Assembly (NCBI RefSeq): GCF_004362805.1
Contig: NZ_SNYF01000006.1
Span: 310,001 to 374,000 of the forward strand
DNA: 64,000 bases
Source of the DNA: Algoriphagus boseongensis
GTDB lineage: Bacteria > Bacteroidota > Bacteroidia > Cytophagales > Cyclobacteriaceae
Direction of reading: 5' to 3'
Both the position numbers and the translations under genes were made by a program. The notes below the pieces were generated by a model that did not search any database, was not told the DNA's origin, and saw only the letters and a program-made list of their open reading frames with translations. Positions 25,496-34,374 of the stretch are shown here, piece by piece (the stretch's first letter is position 1; every line of letters starts with the position of its first letter).

Positions 25496-26887
25496 CTATT
25501 TCAAGTAAAAAATGCCGTTTTCCTTTTCTTGATACCAGGCCTTAATGGCAGGAAATTCATCCATAAATTGCCTGAATGTCCCCTGAGGGTCCAAGACTAC
25601 CTCAGGCTTTTGCAGGAAAATTTTTCGATATACCCGAGTCTTTTCTTCCAGAGATTTCTCCTTTGCCAAATAGTCTTGAGCTAAATGGAAATTGATAAAG
25701 GGACCACCCAATTGAGCGTCTAAATAAGGGCTTGAATCTTCACCCATCACCATGATTTTCTTTCCTTTCCATTCATTTGAAGAATTGGATTCGGATACAA
25801 AGTAGCCTTGGGAAGTTTGCGTTTGATTTTGCCAAAAAACAATACCCGCAGCCGGCAAACCTAAGATTAAAAAGTAAAATGCAAGTTTCCCAATTAGCCC
25901 TGATCTGAAGGAAAGAAAAAACTGGTTGATCAAATAAGTCATCCCGGGGATAAAAACCACTAACTGGAAAGCGGCTTGTCTCTTCACTAGGAAAAAAACC
26001 AGGGCAGAGAAAATCAGCCATAAGATGATCAGTTGCTTTTGTTTTTGCTGGTTGATGGTTGCTCCCCTCAAAAAGGTGCTAAAGAAATATCCGCCCAGGC
26101 TTAATAAAATGGGCAAGGATCCGGGAATTAGCCAGGTTAAAATGGATTGATAGGAATAGTCTGGATAGGTAAATATGGATGGGTAAATTTCAAGTATGTC
26201 CGTCAGAGAATCATTCCAGAAGTAATACACCAAAATGAGAACCAGAGGTAAGAAAAATCCAACCAAGGCTAAGATTAATTGTCTGAAAGAAAAGCCGGAA
26301 ATAACAAGTCCAGTGAATAAGATGTAAGGCAAGAAAATGGCAAAATAAAGATGAAAGCCAGTCGCCAATCCTCCATAAAGTCCAATAAGTAGGGTAGATT
26401 CAGAGGTCTCTTTTTGTAAGACTGTTTGAGAAAAAAGCTGTCCCAGAGCCAAAACCAAGAAGGTATTTCCCAATAAAGCTGGAGAAAGCCCCAACAAATC
26501 AAAAGAAAAATGAAATAGCGCAGCCATGATGATGGCCGGCAAATAGGAATTTTCATCAAACACCCGATACTTGAGCAAGGAGGAATTCCAATGGAAGATT
26601 TGAAACAGAATCAAAAATCTTCCAACTAACTCATAGGCAATTTGATTTCTTCCAAATAGCCAGTCCATGATTTCGAAAAATGCAGCAGATAAAGGCCCAG
26701 TATCATCCACGACGTCTTTGTAAAGGGAAAATCCCTCATTTAACCGTTCACCCAAAACCATCCATAGCAGGGTGGGTTCAGTTAAAGGACTTGGAAAAAA
26801 AACCAAATAGATTACCGTAAGAACAATTAGATAAATTGCTACACCGATAAGTCTGAAAGGGTCGTTGACTTTGAAAAAACTAAACAA
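25496..26887 (-). CDS. Polytopic membrane protein, GT-C glycosyltransferase-like
   Basis: A 463-residue protein with about eleven hydrophobic helices followed by a soluble tail of some 100 residues. The first extracytoplasmic loop, FSLYKDVVDDTGPLSAAFFE, resembles the acidic loop of GT-C lipid-linked sugar transferases. The tail (KKIMVMGEDSSPYLDA) fits the C-terminal domain of such proteins. It also resembles Bacteroidota membrane proteins of unknown function annotated as DUF6427. The transferase role is inferred from that loop and topology only. It shares an 86-base divergent promoter region with rbfA. Confidence 0.6.
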   Translation of the reverse strand: MFSFFKVNDPFRLIGVAIYLIVLTVIYLVFFPSPLTEPTLLWMVLGERLNEGFSLYKDVVDDTGPLSAAFFEIMDWLFGRNQIAYELVGRFLILFQIFHWNSSLLKYRVFDENSYLPAIIMAALFHFSFDLLGLSPALLGNTFLVLALGQLFSQTVLQKETSESTLLIGLYGGLATGFHLYFAIFLPYILFTGLVISGFSFRQLILALVGFFLPLVLILVYYFWNDSLTDILEIYPSIFTYPDYSYQSILTWLIPGSLPILLSLGGYFFSTFLRGATINQQKQKQLIILWLIFSALVFFLVKRQAAFQLVVFIPGMTYLINQFFLSFRSGLIGKLAFYFLILGLPAAGIVFWQNQTQTSQGYFVSESNSSNEWKGKKIMVMGEDSSPYLDAQLGGPFINFHLAQDYLAKEKSLEEKTRVYRKIFLQKPEVVLDPQGTFRQFMDEFPAIKAWYQEKENGIFYLK

Positions 26888-26948
26888 GGTAAATTGAGGG
26901 CTTTGGGGTTGGTTGGATTCGAAATTAAAGCTTACCCAAGTATTTCGC

Positions 26949-26956
26949 TAAATTTG
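26949..26956 (+). promoter_or_regulatory. -7 box of rbfA
   Basis: TAAATTTG matches TAnnTTTG, 17 bases before the rbfA ATG. No clear -33 element at the proper distance. Confidence 0.45.
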
Positions 26957-26973
26957 TACCACAAATACTTCTC

Positions 26974-27354
26974 ATGGAAAGCAAAAGACAACAAAAATAT
27001 GCCAAATTGATCCAAAAGGAGCTCGGAGATATTTTTCAAAAGGAATCCAGGCACCTAGTTGGAAAGGCAATGATAACAATTACCCGGGTGATGATGAGCC
27101 CTGACCTGAGCGTTGCTAAAGTTTACCTCAGTTTTTTATTGGCCGATCCGCAGTCAACCTATGAGTTGATCAATGAGCATAAAAAAGAGGTGAGACATCA
27201 TCTTGCAAAAAGAATTGGGAAAAGTGTTCGGATTATTCCTGAGTTGGCATTTTTTCCAGACGAATCAGCCAGCTATGCTCAGCATATGGACAAAGTGATT
27301 TCAGGTTTGAATATCCCCCCAGCTCCTCAAGAAGAGGAGGAAGAGGATGATTAA
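26974..27354 (+). CDS. rbfA: Ribosome-binding factor A
   Basis: Assists late 30S maturation by binding 16S rRNA helix 1. The 126-residue protein begins ESKRQQKYAKLIQKELGDIFQ and contains ITRVMMSPDLSVAKVYLSFL and LAKRIGKSVRIIPELAFFPDESASYAQHMDK, the KH-like RbfA fold. It has an acidic tail (EEEEEDD). The next gene, a LolC/E-type permease, begins 12 bases later and is probably co-transcribed. Confidence 0.95.
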   Translation: MESKRQQKYAKLIQKELGDIFQKESRHLVGKAMITITRVMMSPDLSVAKVYLSFLLADPQSTYELINEHKKEVRHHLAKRIGKSVRIIPELAFFPDESASYAQHMDKVISGLNIPPAPQEEEEEDD

Positions 27355-27366
27355 TTCCCCGCGCAA

Positions 27367-28593
27367 TTGAATACCAGCAGTTTTATAGCTGTCCGATATT
27401 TCCGAAGCAAGAAAAAACGGAATTTCATCACGGTGCTATCTATCATTTCCATGATAGGTGTAGCAGTGGGAACCATGGCTTTGGTGGTGGTGATGTCGGT
27501 ATTCAATGGTTTGGAGGATTTAATTCGAAGTCTTTTTGCAAGCTTCGATGCCGAAATAAAGGTTGAACCGGCCTTGGGCAAAAGCTTTCTCACTTCTGAG
27601 GAATGGCTAAAGGAAATCGAAAACTTGGAGGGCGTTGCCATAGTCACAGAGATTATTGAGGACAACGCTTTGGTGGAGCATAACGGCAACCAACTGGTTG
27701 CCACCATAAAAGGAGTTTCCCCTAATTTTCTGGATCAAGGCCGCTTTGCCAAAGGGTACTTTTGGGGAGATACGACTTTAGGCACACCAATCAGACCTGG
27801 AGCGATTTTGGGAAGAGGAGTAGGGTTTTTTCTTTCTGTAAATTTGGAAGAGGTCAATTCCTATCTCAAAGTTTATTATCCCAAAGCTCCCCGATCAGCC
27901 GGAAGCATTGATCCTTCCCAATTGTATAACTCGGCAGTTTTGGAGCCTCGGGCATTTTTCAGCATCGAGCAGCAGTTTGATGATGAGTATGTCATCGCTC
28001 CTTTGTCTTTTGTCCAAGATCTCTTGAATTACGGTGAAAAAAGAACAGCCATGGAGATCAAAGTCAAAGAAGGCTATTCAATCGAGAAGGTTCAAGAAAG
28101 GCTAAAATCCCATCTTGGAAATGATTTTTTAGTCAAAAATGCAGATGAACAGCATGCGGGTTTGTTGAGAACAGTCAAGCTGGAAAAGCTTTTCGTCTTT
28201 CTTACCCTAACTTTCATTTTGGCTATTGCCTCATTTAATATTTTCTTTTCACTGAGTATGCTAGCTATAGAAAAGAAAAAAGACATCGCCGTTTTGAAGG
28301 CCATGGGTTCTCCTGAATCCCTGATCAAACAAATTTTCCTAAAGCAGGGAGCTTTGATTGCGCTGAGTGGTGCTACAATAGGCTTGATTTTGGGGGTTTT
28401 GCTGGTTTTTGCTCAAGAGAAATTTGGATTGGTTGGGCTAGGAATTTCCTCGGCAGTCGTAGATGCATATCCTGTTAGGATTATTTGGACGGACTTGGTT
28501 TGGATTTCTATAACAGTAGTCGGAATTACCCTTCTTGCTTCTTGGAGACCTGCTTGGCTAGCTGCTCAGGTCGATACGGTCAAGCAACTCTGA
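27367..28593 (+). CDS. ABC transporter permease of the LolC/LolE (FtsX-like) family
   Basis: A 408-residue inner-membrane protein with one N-terminal helix (ITVLSIISMIGVAVGTMALVVVMSVFNGLE), a large periplasmic domain of some 230 residues, and three C-terminal helices beginning FVFLTLTFILAIASFNIFFSLSM. This is the type VII ABC permease layout, as in LolCE, which extracts lipoproteins. No ATPase gene is adjacent. The start is a TTG at 27367, since no ATG fits before the first helix. The stop is flush with the stop of the opposite TPR gene. Confidence 0.85.
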   Translation: MNTSSFIAVRYFRSKKKRNFITVLSIISMIGVAVGTMALVVVMSVFNGLEDLIRSLFASFDAEIKVEPALGKSFLTSEEWLKEIENLEGVAIVTEIIEDNALVEHNGNQLVATIKGVSPNFLDQGRFAKGYFWGDTTLGTPIRPGAILGRGVGFFLSVNLEEVNSYLKVYYPKAPRSAGSIDPSQLYNSAVLEPRAFFSIEQQFDDEYVIAPLSFVQDLLNYGEKRTAMEIKVKEGYSIEKVQERLKSHLGNDFLVKNADEQHAGLLRTVKLEKLFVFLTLTFILAIASFNIFFSLSMLAIEKKKDIAVLKAMGSPESLIKQIFLKQGALIALSGATIGLILGVLLVFAQEKFGLVGLGISSAVVDAYPVRIIWTDLVWISITVVGITLLASWRPAWLAAQVDTVKQL

Positions 28594-29784
28594 TTATTTT
28601 TTCCCGCATATTTTTTCCCAAGCGAGTTTAGCTTCATTCATACCCAGATCCATTCCAGCTTTAAATTCTGGACAAGCCTCCTGAATTTTCCCCATTTTCT
28701 GAAAAGCAATTCCTTTGTGGTAATGCCCTGAGGCATGTTCTGGATCAATTAATACGGTTAAAGTAAAATCTGCTAAAGCTTCCTCAATTGCACCGCTTTG
28801 AAACCTCGACTGACCCCTTGCCAAGAAGTATTCAGGATTTTGAGGCTCTAAAGAAATGGCTTCAGAATAATTTTCCTCGGCTTTTTTCCAATCCTTTTTT
28901 CTTGAATAGGTCCAAGCTCGATAGAAATAGGATTCAGGATCACTTGAATCTTTTTGGAGGGCGGAGCTAAAATCTTCCAAAGCACCATCCAAATCCCCAT
29001 GACTCATTCGATAAAATCCCCTTTGCTTAAAAGTCTGGGAGGTGGCTTCCGATTTTTCTATCAACTCCGTGAGTTCGGCAATTAATAAATCATCCCCACC
29101 GGTTTTGACAGAGGCAAGACCTAGTTTGGAGGGTTTATGCTGTGGATTGATAGAGAGCGCAAGTTCGTAGGATTCGATGGCAGCCATATTTTCTCCCAAT
29201 CGCGTTAATGCTCTTCCTCGTTCAGCATAGTAATCGGGTTCTTGAGGATTGGTCTCTATCGCTAAATCAAGGTAGCTAATCGCCAATTCATAGTTTTGTA
29301 ATTCGATGGCGCACAAACCCATGTGGAAATAGGCCATGTCAGGCAAAAAAGATTGGGCCGTGGTAATTGATGAAACCCCAGAATCACTAGGAGCTATCCG
29401 ATACAGCACTCGGTTAGTTTCCCCCGGAGGAGAAAGAAGGAATTCCTCGAAATCGTCCAATGCCTCCTCGTATTGTTTGAGCAAATAGCGAACTCTTCCC
29501 CTTTCGAAATAGGCTTCAGTATATTCAGGATCAAGAGTTAGCAAATTGCTGAAATCAATCAGCGCATTTTCATAGTTTCCGACTTTTTCCCATGCCTGTC
29601 CTCTGACCCAATAGGCTTCAGTATCTCTTGGATTTTCCTGAAGCCATTGCGTTAAATTTTGGATAGCCAGATTCCAATTTTCTTTTTCAAAAGCTTCCAT
29701 TCCGGCCTCAAAGGAGCTTTGTCGCTGCCCAAAACTGAGTTGCACCTGAATAAAAAAGAAAAGAAGTAAGCCAATCCGATACAT
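28594..29784 (-). CDS. Secreted TPR protein
   Basis: A 396-residue protein with a signal peptide (MYRIGLLLFFFIQVQLSFG, then QRQSS) and about nine TPR units, for example AYWVRGQAWEKVGNYENALIDFSNLL and YFLARGQSRFQSGAIEEALADF. The conserved W/Y, G, Y and A positions are clear. A periplasmic or surface scaffold is likely, and partners are unknown. It is convergent with the LolC/E permease, the stops being adjacent, and divergent from the coiled-coil gene at 29938. Confidence 0.85.
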   Translation of the reverse strand: MYRIGLLLFFFIQVQLSFGQRQSSFEAGMEAFEKENWNLAIQNLTQWLQENPRDTEAYWVRGQAWEKVGNYENALIDFSNLLTLDPEYTEAYFERGRVRYLLKQYEEALDDFEEFLLSPPGETNRVLYRIAPSDSGVSSITTAQSFLPDMAYFHMGLCAIELQNYELAISYLDLAIETNPQEPDYYAERGRALTRLGENMAAIESYELALSINPQHKPSKLGLASVKTGGDDLLIAELTELIEKSEATSQTFKQRGFYRMSHGDLDGALEDFSSALQKDSSDPESYFYRAWTYSRKKDWKKAEENYSEAISLEPQNPEYFLARGQSRFQSGAIEEALADFTLTVLIDPEHASGHYHKGIAFQKMGKIQEACPEFKAGMDLGMNEAKLAWEKICGKK

Positions 29785-29937
29785 AAGAAATGCCTTTTAA
29801 GCGGGAATTAAATTAAGTGGAAATGAACTTGAGTTGTTTCAAAATCAAAAAAACAATTGTGAAAAAATCACTTTTTGAAGTCAGAAAGGCACGTTTATTG
29901 AAAACTGTAAAAAATTCACCCTGAAAAATACTTGTAG

Positions 29938-30528
29938 ATGAAAAAATTCATACTTACCCTGTTTATTGTTTCAGGCTCTTTCGCTGGCCTTCGAGCCCAA
30001 GATTCCACTGCCCAAAATTCCCTCAATTCGGGGACAATAGAGAGCCAATTTGATTACATCTATCGTGTTTCCAATAATTTTCAGGAATACGAAGTAGTCA
30101 AAAAATCCAATCTCGAAAAGTTGAAATCCAACATTCTGGATTCTCTAAAAAGTATGAGGCAGGAAGTGGCAGGTGCAAAAGCCATTCAGCTTTCCCAATC
30201 CGATTCCATTCGAAAGATTTCTGAAAATCTTACCAATGAAATCAGTGAAAAAGAGGCAGCAATTGATCTAAAAGACAGCTTTTCTTTTTTAGGTATAAAC
30301 ATTCAAAAGACGGTATATTCTTCGATGATGTGGACTCTGGTGGCAATTCTCGCTGGCTTTTTAGGGTTCTTTTCGGTCCAATATTTCAGAAGTTTTGGCA
30401 AGGTCAAAAAAGCTCAAAAGGACTTGGAGGATATTCAGGAGGAGTTTGAACAGCATAGGAAAAACACACTGGAAAGGGAAAGGAAGCTCAAACGGGAGCT
30501 TATCGATGCCCAAATGGGAAAAAACTAA
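29938..30528 (+). CDS. Exported coiled-coil membrane protein, unknown function
   Basis: A 196-residue protein: signal peptide (MKKFILTLFIVSGSFAGLRA, cleavage before QDS), a short conserved-looking block FDYIYRVSNNFQEYEVVKKS, a coiled coil to about residue 120, one membrane helix (MMWTLVAILAGFLGFFSVQYF, about 130-150), and a basic cytoplasmic coiled coil to the end. From memory, related small Bacteroidota proteins are sometimes named tRNA (guanine-N1)-methyltransferase; nothing in this sequence supports that. A terminator follows the stop. Confidence 0.75.
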   Translation: MKKFILTLFIVSGSFAGLRAQDSTAQNSLNSGTIESQFDYIYRVSNNFQEYEVVKKSNLEKLKSNILDSLKSMRQEVAGAKAIQLSQSDSIRKISENLTNEISEKEAAIDLKDSFSFLGINIQKTVYSSMMWTLVAILAGFLGFFSVQYFRSFGKVKKAQKDLEDIQEEFEQHRKNTLERERKLKRELIDAQMGKN

Positions 30529-30531
30529 GTG

Positions 30532-30560
30532 AAAGCCGGAGTAATTACGCCGGCTTTTTT
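30532..30560 (+). terminator. Terminator after the coiled-coil gene
   Basis: Arms AAAGCCGG (30532-30539) and CCGGCTTT (30550-30557) with a ten-base loop and a T-run. It covers the region that a GTG start at 30529 for the next gene would make coding, so that start is rejected. Confidence 0.8.
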
Positions 30561-30570
30561 ATCTTTTGGA

Positions 30571-31695
30571 ATGCAAACCCCCTTGGAATTCGACATTGCC
30601 GTAATCGGCTTGGGAGCAGTAGGAAGCTCTGCCCTTTACCAACTCAGTAAGTCCGGAAAGCGAGTTCTCGGAATAGATCGTTTTGATCCACCACATGTTT
30701 TCGGTTCAAGTCATGGGGAAACTCGGATTACGCGTTTGGCTGTAGGCGAAGGTGAGGATTACGTGGCTTTGGCCAAGCGATCTCATGAAATCTGGAGGGA
30801 GCTAGAGCAGCTTTCGGGAGAAAAAATCATGACTCAAACGGGAGGAATTCAAATTGATTCCGGAGTGATTCCATGGGCTAAACACGGAGCAGAAGGGTTT
30901 TGGGAAAGGACGGTCAGCTTTGCAAAAAGCCAAAAAATAAACCATAAAATCCTGAGTGTAGAGGAATTTAGAAAGACCTATCCAGCATTTGCAGTTCCTG
31001 ATTCAGGAAAAATTTATTTCGAAGTAGAATCAGGATTCCTACGACCTGAATTAGCTATAGAGACCCAACTTCGATTGGCCAAATCTAATGGAGCCACCAT
31101 ACAACCCAATTCTCCTGTTTTAGCCATTCAAAAGGAAGGTGGAAATTTTAAAATCAAGACTTCGTCTTCTGAATTTATTTGCCATAAACTCCTGATTTCA
31201 GCTGGAGGTTGGATAAAGGATTTTTTAGGAGTTGAACAGAGAGAGGGTTTTAAAATTTGTCGACAAATACTCCATTGGTTGGAGATTGAACCTGGATTTG
31301 ATGCCTGGCAAAATCACCCGGTCTGGATGTGGGGATTTGGTTCAAACCCCGAGGATTTCATTTATGGATTCCCCGCTCTCGACGGGAAAACCGTAAAAAT
31401 GGCCACAGAGTTATTTTTAGCCATTGATCATCCTGATCTATTGAATCGGGAAGTTTCAAAGGAAGAGCAAATTCAATTTTGGGAAACCAAGGTAAAAGGC
31501 AGAATAAATGGGGTATTGCCAAATTTTGTTAAATCTCAAGTCTGTTTTTATACAGTTACCGAAGATGCTCGATTTGTGATTGAGCCTTGGAATGGGGACT
31601 CGAGGGCAATTTTGGTCTCTGCCTGTTCCGGGCATGGATTCAAGCATTCTGCAGCTTTGGGAGAAAAGTTGGCGCAACAGCTATTGGAAGCCTAG
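30571..31695 (+). CDS. FAD-dependent amino acid oxidase, monomeric sarcosine oxidase/SoxA family
   Basis: From the ATG at 30571 the protein has 374 residues. It begins with an FAD-binding dinucleotide fold (DIAVIGLGAVGSSALYQLSKSGKRVLGID) followed by FGSSHGETRITR, the conserved block of monomeric sarcosine and N-methyltryptophan oxidases that precedes the flavin-linked region. The C-terminal VSACSGHGFKHSAALGE block contains the Cys to which FAD is covalently attached in sarcosine oxidase. The exact N-methylated substrate is unknown. No other genes of that pathway are near. Confidence 0.85.
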   Translation: MQTPLEFDIAVIGLGAVGSSALYQLSKSGKRVLGIDRFDPPHVFGSSHGETRITRLAVGEGEDYVALAKRSHEIWRELEQLSGEKIMTQTGGIQIDSGVIPWAKHGAEGFWERTVSFAKSQKINHKILSVEEFRKTYPAFAVPDSGKIYFEVESGFLRPELAIETQLRLAKSNGATIQPNSPVLAIQKEGGNFKIKTSSSEFICHKLLISAGGWIKDFLGVEQREGFKICRQILHWLEIEPGFDAWQNHPVWMWGFGSNPEDFIYGFPALDGKTVKMATELFLAIDHPDLLNREVSKEEQIQFWETKVKGRINGVLPNFVKSQVCFYTVTEDARFVIEPWNGDSRAILVSACSGHGFKHSAALGEKLAQQLLEA

Positions 31696-31717
31696 TTCTG
31701 CCTATTGAAGGAATTAT

Positions 31718-31750
31718 TTTGAGATTTCTTGGTCTAAAGCCCTACTTTTG
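31718..31750 (+). promoter_or_regulatory. Promoter of the ABC exporter gene
   Basis: TTTG (31718-31721), 21 bases, TACTTTTG (31743-31750): a complete Bacteroidota promoter. The -7 box contains the alternative TTG start at 31748, so the ATG at 31772 is the true start, with a leader of about 17 bases. Confidence 0.6.
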
Positions 31751-31771
31751 TCAATTGATCAAAGCGTTAAA

Positions 31772-33559
31772 ATGGCAAAACAGAGAGGAATTGCTTTGGA
31801 GGCTGAAGAAAAGCGGAAGTTGAATAAGCAGAATCTGAATAAACTAGGCGGGATTTTCCGGTTCTTGATGCCCTATAGGTGGGCGTTTTTTCTGGGGCTG
31901 GTTTTCTTACTTCTTTCCTCACTTACCTTACTTACTTTCCCATTTGTTGCAGGGAAACTGATTGATACTGCTCAGGGAACGGAATGGATTGTCAAGGATG
32001 TGAATTCCATAGCGCTGATGCTGATTGGAATTTTGGCTGTTCAGAGTGTTTTCTCGTTTTTTAGAGTTTGGCTTTTTGCCTTGGTTTCTGAGCGATCAAT
32101 GCGGGATATCCGTCATGCGCTTTATTCCAGATTGGTGAGGCTTCCAATGACTTTCTTCGATAAAAGGAGGACGGGGGAACTTATCAGTAGAATTACTGCT
32201 GATGTGAGTCAGCTCCAAGATACTTTTTCTACCACGCTCGCAGAGCTATTTAGGCAAGTCATAACCCTGGTCGCTGGGGTTGGATTTTTATTGATCAATA
32301 CACCAAAGCTAACTTTGTTTATGCTGGGGACCTTTCCAGTTTTGGTTTTGGTGGCGATGGTATTTGGAAGGTTTATCCGAAAGCTTTCCAAAAAGACCCA
32401 AGATGAATTGGCTAGTGCGAATGTGATTGTAGAGGAGACGCTTCAATCCATTTCCACAGTAAAATCATTTGTGGGCGAAGAGTTTGAATCTGCCCGATAT
32501 GGAAAAGGTCTTGGCCGAGTGGTTGGTGTAGCCTTGACCACAGCAAAATACCGTGGAGCATTTATTTCATTTATCATTTTTGCGCTTTTTGGAGGAATTG
32601 TAGGGGTCATGTGGTATGGGGCCAGCCTGGTTGCTTCGGGGGAGATGAGTGTTGGCGAGCTGGTTTCCTTTGTGCTTTACACCACTTTCATTGGAGGATC
32701 AATTGCCGGATTGGGGGATATTTATTCCCAACTTCAAAAAGCAATCGGAAGCTCAGAGCGGGTTTTGGAGATTTTGGATGAGGAAATTGAGACCGAAAAA
32801 GGAGAAACTTCAGCTTCATTTAAAGGGAAAATTGAATTTGATCAGGTAGGTTTTAGATACCCTACCCGTCCAGAAGTGGAGGTTTTGAAATCCATTTCCT
32901 TCCAGATTCAACCGGGAGAAAAGGTTGCCCTAGCCGGACATTCGGGCGCTGGAAAGTCCACGATTATTCAGCTTTTGATGCGATTTTACGAAACTCAAAA
33001 GGGAAAAATATTAGTAGACGATCGCGACGTAAAAGATTGGGATCTTCGTGCACTTCGGAATAAAATCGGGATTGTGCCTCAGGAGGTGTTGCTTTTTGGC
33101 GGGACTATCCGAGAAAATATTGCCTATGCCAAGCCCAATGCAACGGAAGAAGAAATCATTTTGGCAGCAAAAAAAGCCAATGCCTGGCAGTTTATTTCTC
33201 AGTTTCCTGAAGGTTTAGATACTCTTGTGGGTGAGCGGGGAGTAAAGTTATCTGGAGGTCAGCGGCAAAGGGTAGCCATTGCCAGAGCTATTTTGAAGGA
33301 TCCTGCCATTCTGATTTTGGATGAAGCGACATCTTCCTTAGATGCTGAGTCGGAATCCTTGGTACAGCAAGCTTTGGATGAATTGATGAAGGGCAGAACT
33401 ACCTTGATTATTGCCCATAGATTGGCGACTATTCGAAAAGTGGATCGAATTTATGTGCTCAGCGAAGGCAAAATTGTGGAGCAGGGAACTCATCAGGAAT
33501 TAGCTGGAGAGGAAAATGGATTTTATTCCAATTTGGTCAGACTCCAGTTTGCAGATTAA
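31772..33559 (+). CDS. ABC exporter, fused permease and ATPase (MsbA-like)
   Basis: A 595-residue half-transporter that should act as a homodimer. The membrane domain (residues about 35-320) has six helices and the coupling block RLPMTFFDKRRTGELISRITADVSQLQD. The ATPase domain has Walker A (GHSGAGKST), the signature LSGGQRQRVAIARA and Walker B ILILDEATSSLD, followed by the H-loop IIAHRL. It resembles MsbA (lipid A flippase) and multidrug exporters, which sequence alone does not separate. It overlaps the opposite methyltransferase gene by four bases. Confidence 0.88.
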   Translation: MAKQRGIALEAEEKRKLNKQNLNKLGGIFRFLMPYRWAFFLGLVFLLLSSLTLLTFPFVAGKLIDTAQGTEWIVKDVNSIALMLIGILAVQSVFSFFRVWLFALVSERSMRDIRHALYSRLVRLPMTFFDKRRTGELISRITADVSQLQDTFSTTLAELFRQVITLVAGVGFLLINTPKLTLFMLGTFPVLVLVAMVFGRFIRKLSKKTQDELASANVIVEETLQSISTVKSFVGEEFESARYGKGLGRVVGVALTTAKYRGAFISFIIFALFGGIVGVMWYGASLVASGEMSVGELVSFVLYTTFIGGSIAGLGDIYSQLQKAIGSSERVLEILDEEIETEKGETSASFKGKIEFDQVGFRYPTRPEVEVLKSISFQIQPGEKVALAGHSGAGKSTIIQLLMRFYETQKGKILVDDRDVKDWDLRALRNKIGIVPQEVLLFGGTIRENIAYAKPNATEEEIILAAKKANAWQFISQFPEGLDTLVGERGVKLSGGQRQRVAIARAILKDPAILILDEATSSLDAESESLVQQALDELMKGRTTLIIAHRLATIRKVDRIYVLSEGKIVEQGTHQELAGEENGFYSNLVRLQFAD

Positions 33560-34227
33560 GAAAGATTTGTGGCGGTTAGGGATTTATTCATTCCCAGAGC
33601 TTTTTCAGCCAAAAGAGTGCATCCTGGGAAAAGAGTTTTCATTTCTCTTTCATTTAACAGGCGAATTTCATCCAGATATTGTTGTGCTGCTTGTGGAGTC
33701 CAACGCTGAAATCTGCTGACTTTGGTTTTGGTCAACAAGAAAAAGAGAAACTTTTTGGGTAAAAATTGACCAAAAGGAAGAGCATAATGTGCTTCGACTG
33801 GAAAGTATTTATTGGGTGTTTGAATGAAATACTTCTTTCCCACTCTTTTAATTTCATCAGCCATTTTTTGCTGATTTTCGAAGGTGTACAGGTGCTCTAT
33901 CACCGAGTTGGAAAACACCAAATCAAAATGTTGGTCTTGATATTCTTTGAGATTGGTAGCGTCTCCGATCTTGGCCTCCAGGTTAGGATGGGTGGTTTTT
34001 TCCTCATGGAGATTTAGCAAGGTGATTTTTATTTTGGAATGGGAAAGGAGTTTACTGTCTTTCCAAAAATAGTCCGTGCCCCCAACATCTAATATGGATA
34101 TATCCTGTGTTGGATCGAAGTTTTTAAAAAATAGATCCTCGAATTGTTTTAGTCTTTTCTTTCTGAATTTTGCACCCAATGAATTAGGCTGATCAGAAGA
34201 TGCGAAAAGACGAGAAAATGAACTCAT
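33556..34227 (-). CDS. Class I SAM-dependent methyltransferase
   Basis: A 223-residue protein with the SAM-binding glycine loop ISILDVGGTDYFW, an acidic strand-end region KIGDATNLKEY, and FDLVFSNSVIEHLYTFENQQKMADEIKRVGKKYFIQTPN, the post-II and post-III motifs of the Methyltransf_11 group. A C-terminal block FFLLTKTKVSRFQRWTPQAAQQYLDE is probably for substrate. Neighbouring genes (phosphoglycosyl transferase, second methyltransferase) suggest a polysaccharide or lipid-linked sugar substrate, but this is inference. Confidence 0.8.
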   Translation of the reverse strand: MSSFSRLFASSDQPNSLGAKFRKKRLKQFEDLFFKNFDPTQDISILDVGGTDYFWKDSKLLSHSKIKITLLNLHEEKTTHPNLEAKIGDATNLKEYQDQHFDLVFSNSVIEHLYTFENQQKMADEIKRVGKKYFIQTPNKYFPVEAHYALPFGQFLPKKFLFFLLTKTKVSRFQRWTPQAAQQYLDEIRLLNEREMKTLFPGCTLLAEKALGMNKSLTATNLS

Positions 34228-34264
34228 AGTTGGCTAAAAGTGCGTGGTAATTTACAATTAATGC

Positions 34265-34272
34265 CAAAAGTA
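34265..34272 (-). promoter_or_regulatory. -7 box of the methyltransferase gene
   Basis: Minus-strand TACTTTTG matches TAnnTTTG, about 38 bases before the ATG at 34227. Confidence 0.4.
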
Positions 34273-34374
34273 AGGATGCTTGATAATTTCTTTCTTAATT
34301 TTACAGTGTAATCCACAAAGAGGAATGAAAATTGTCGAAAATTTTAACCCTTTGCTTAGGAATACCTGATTTTT

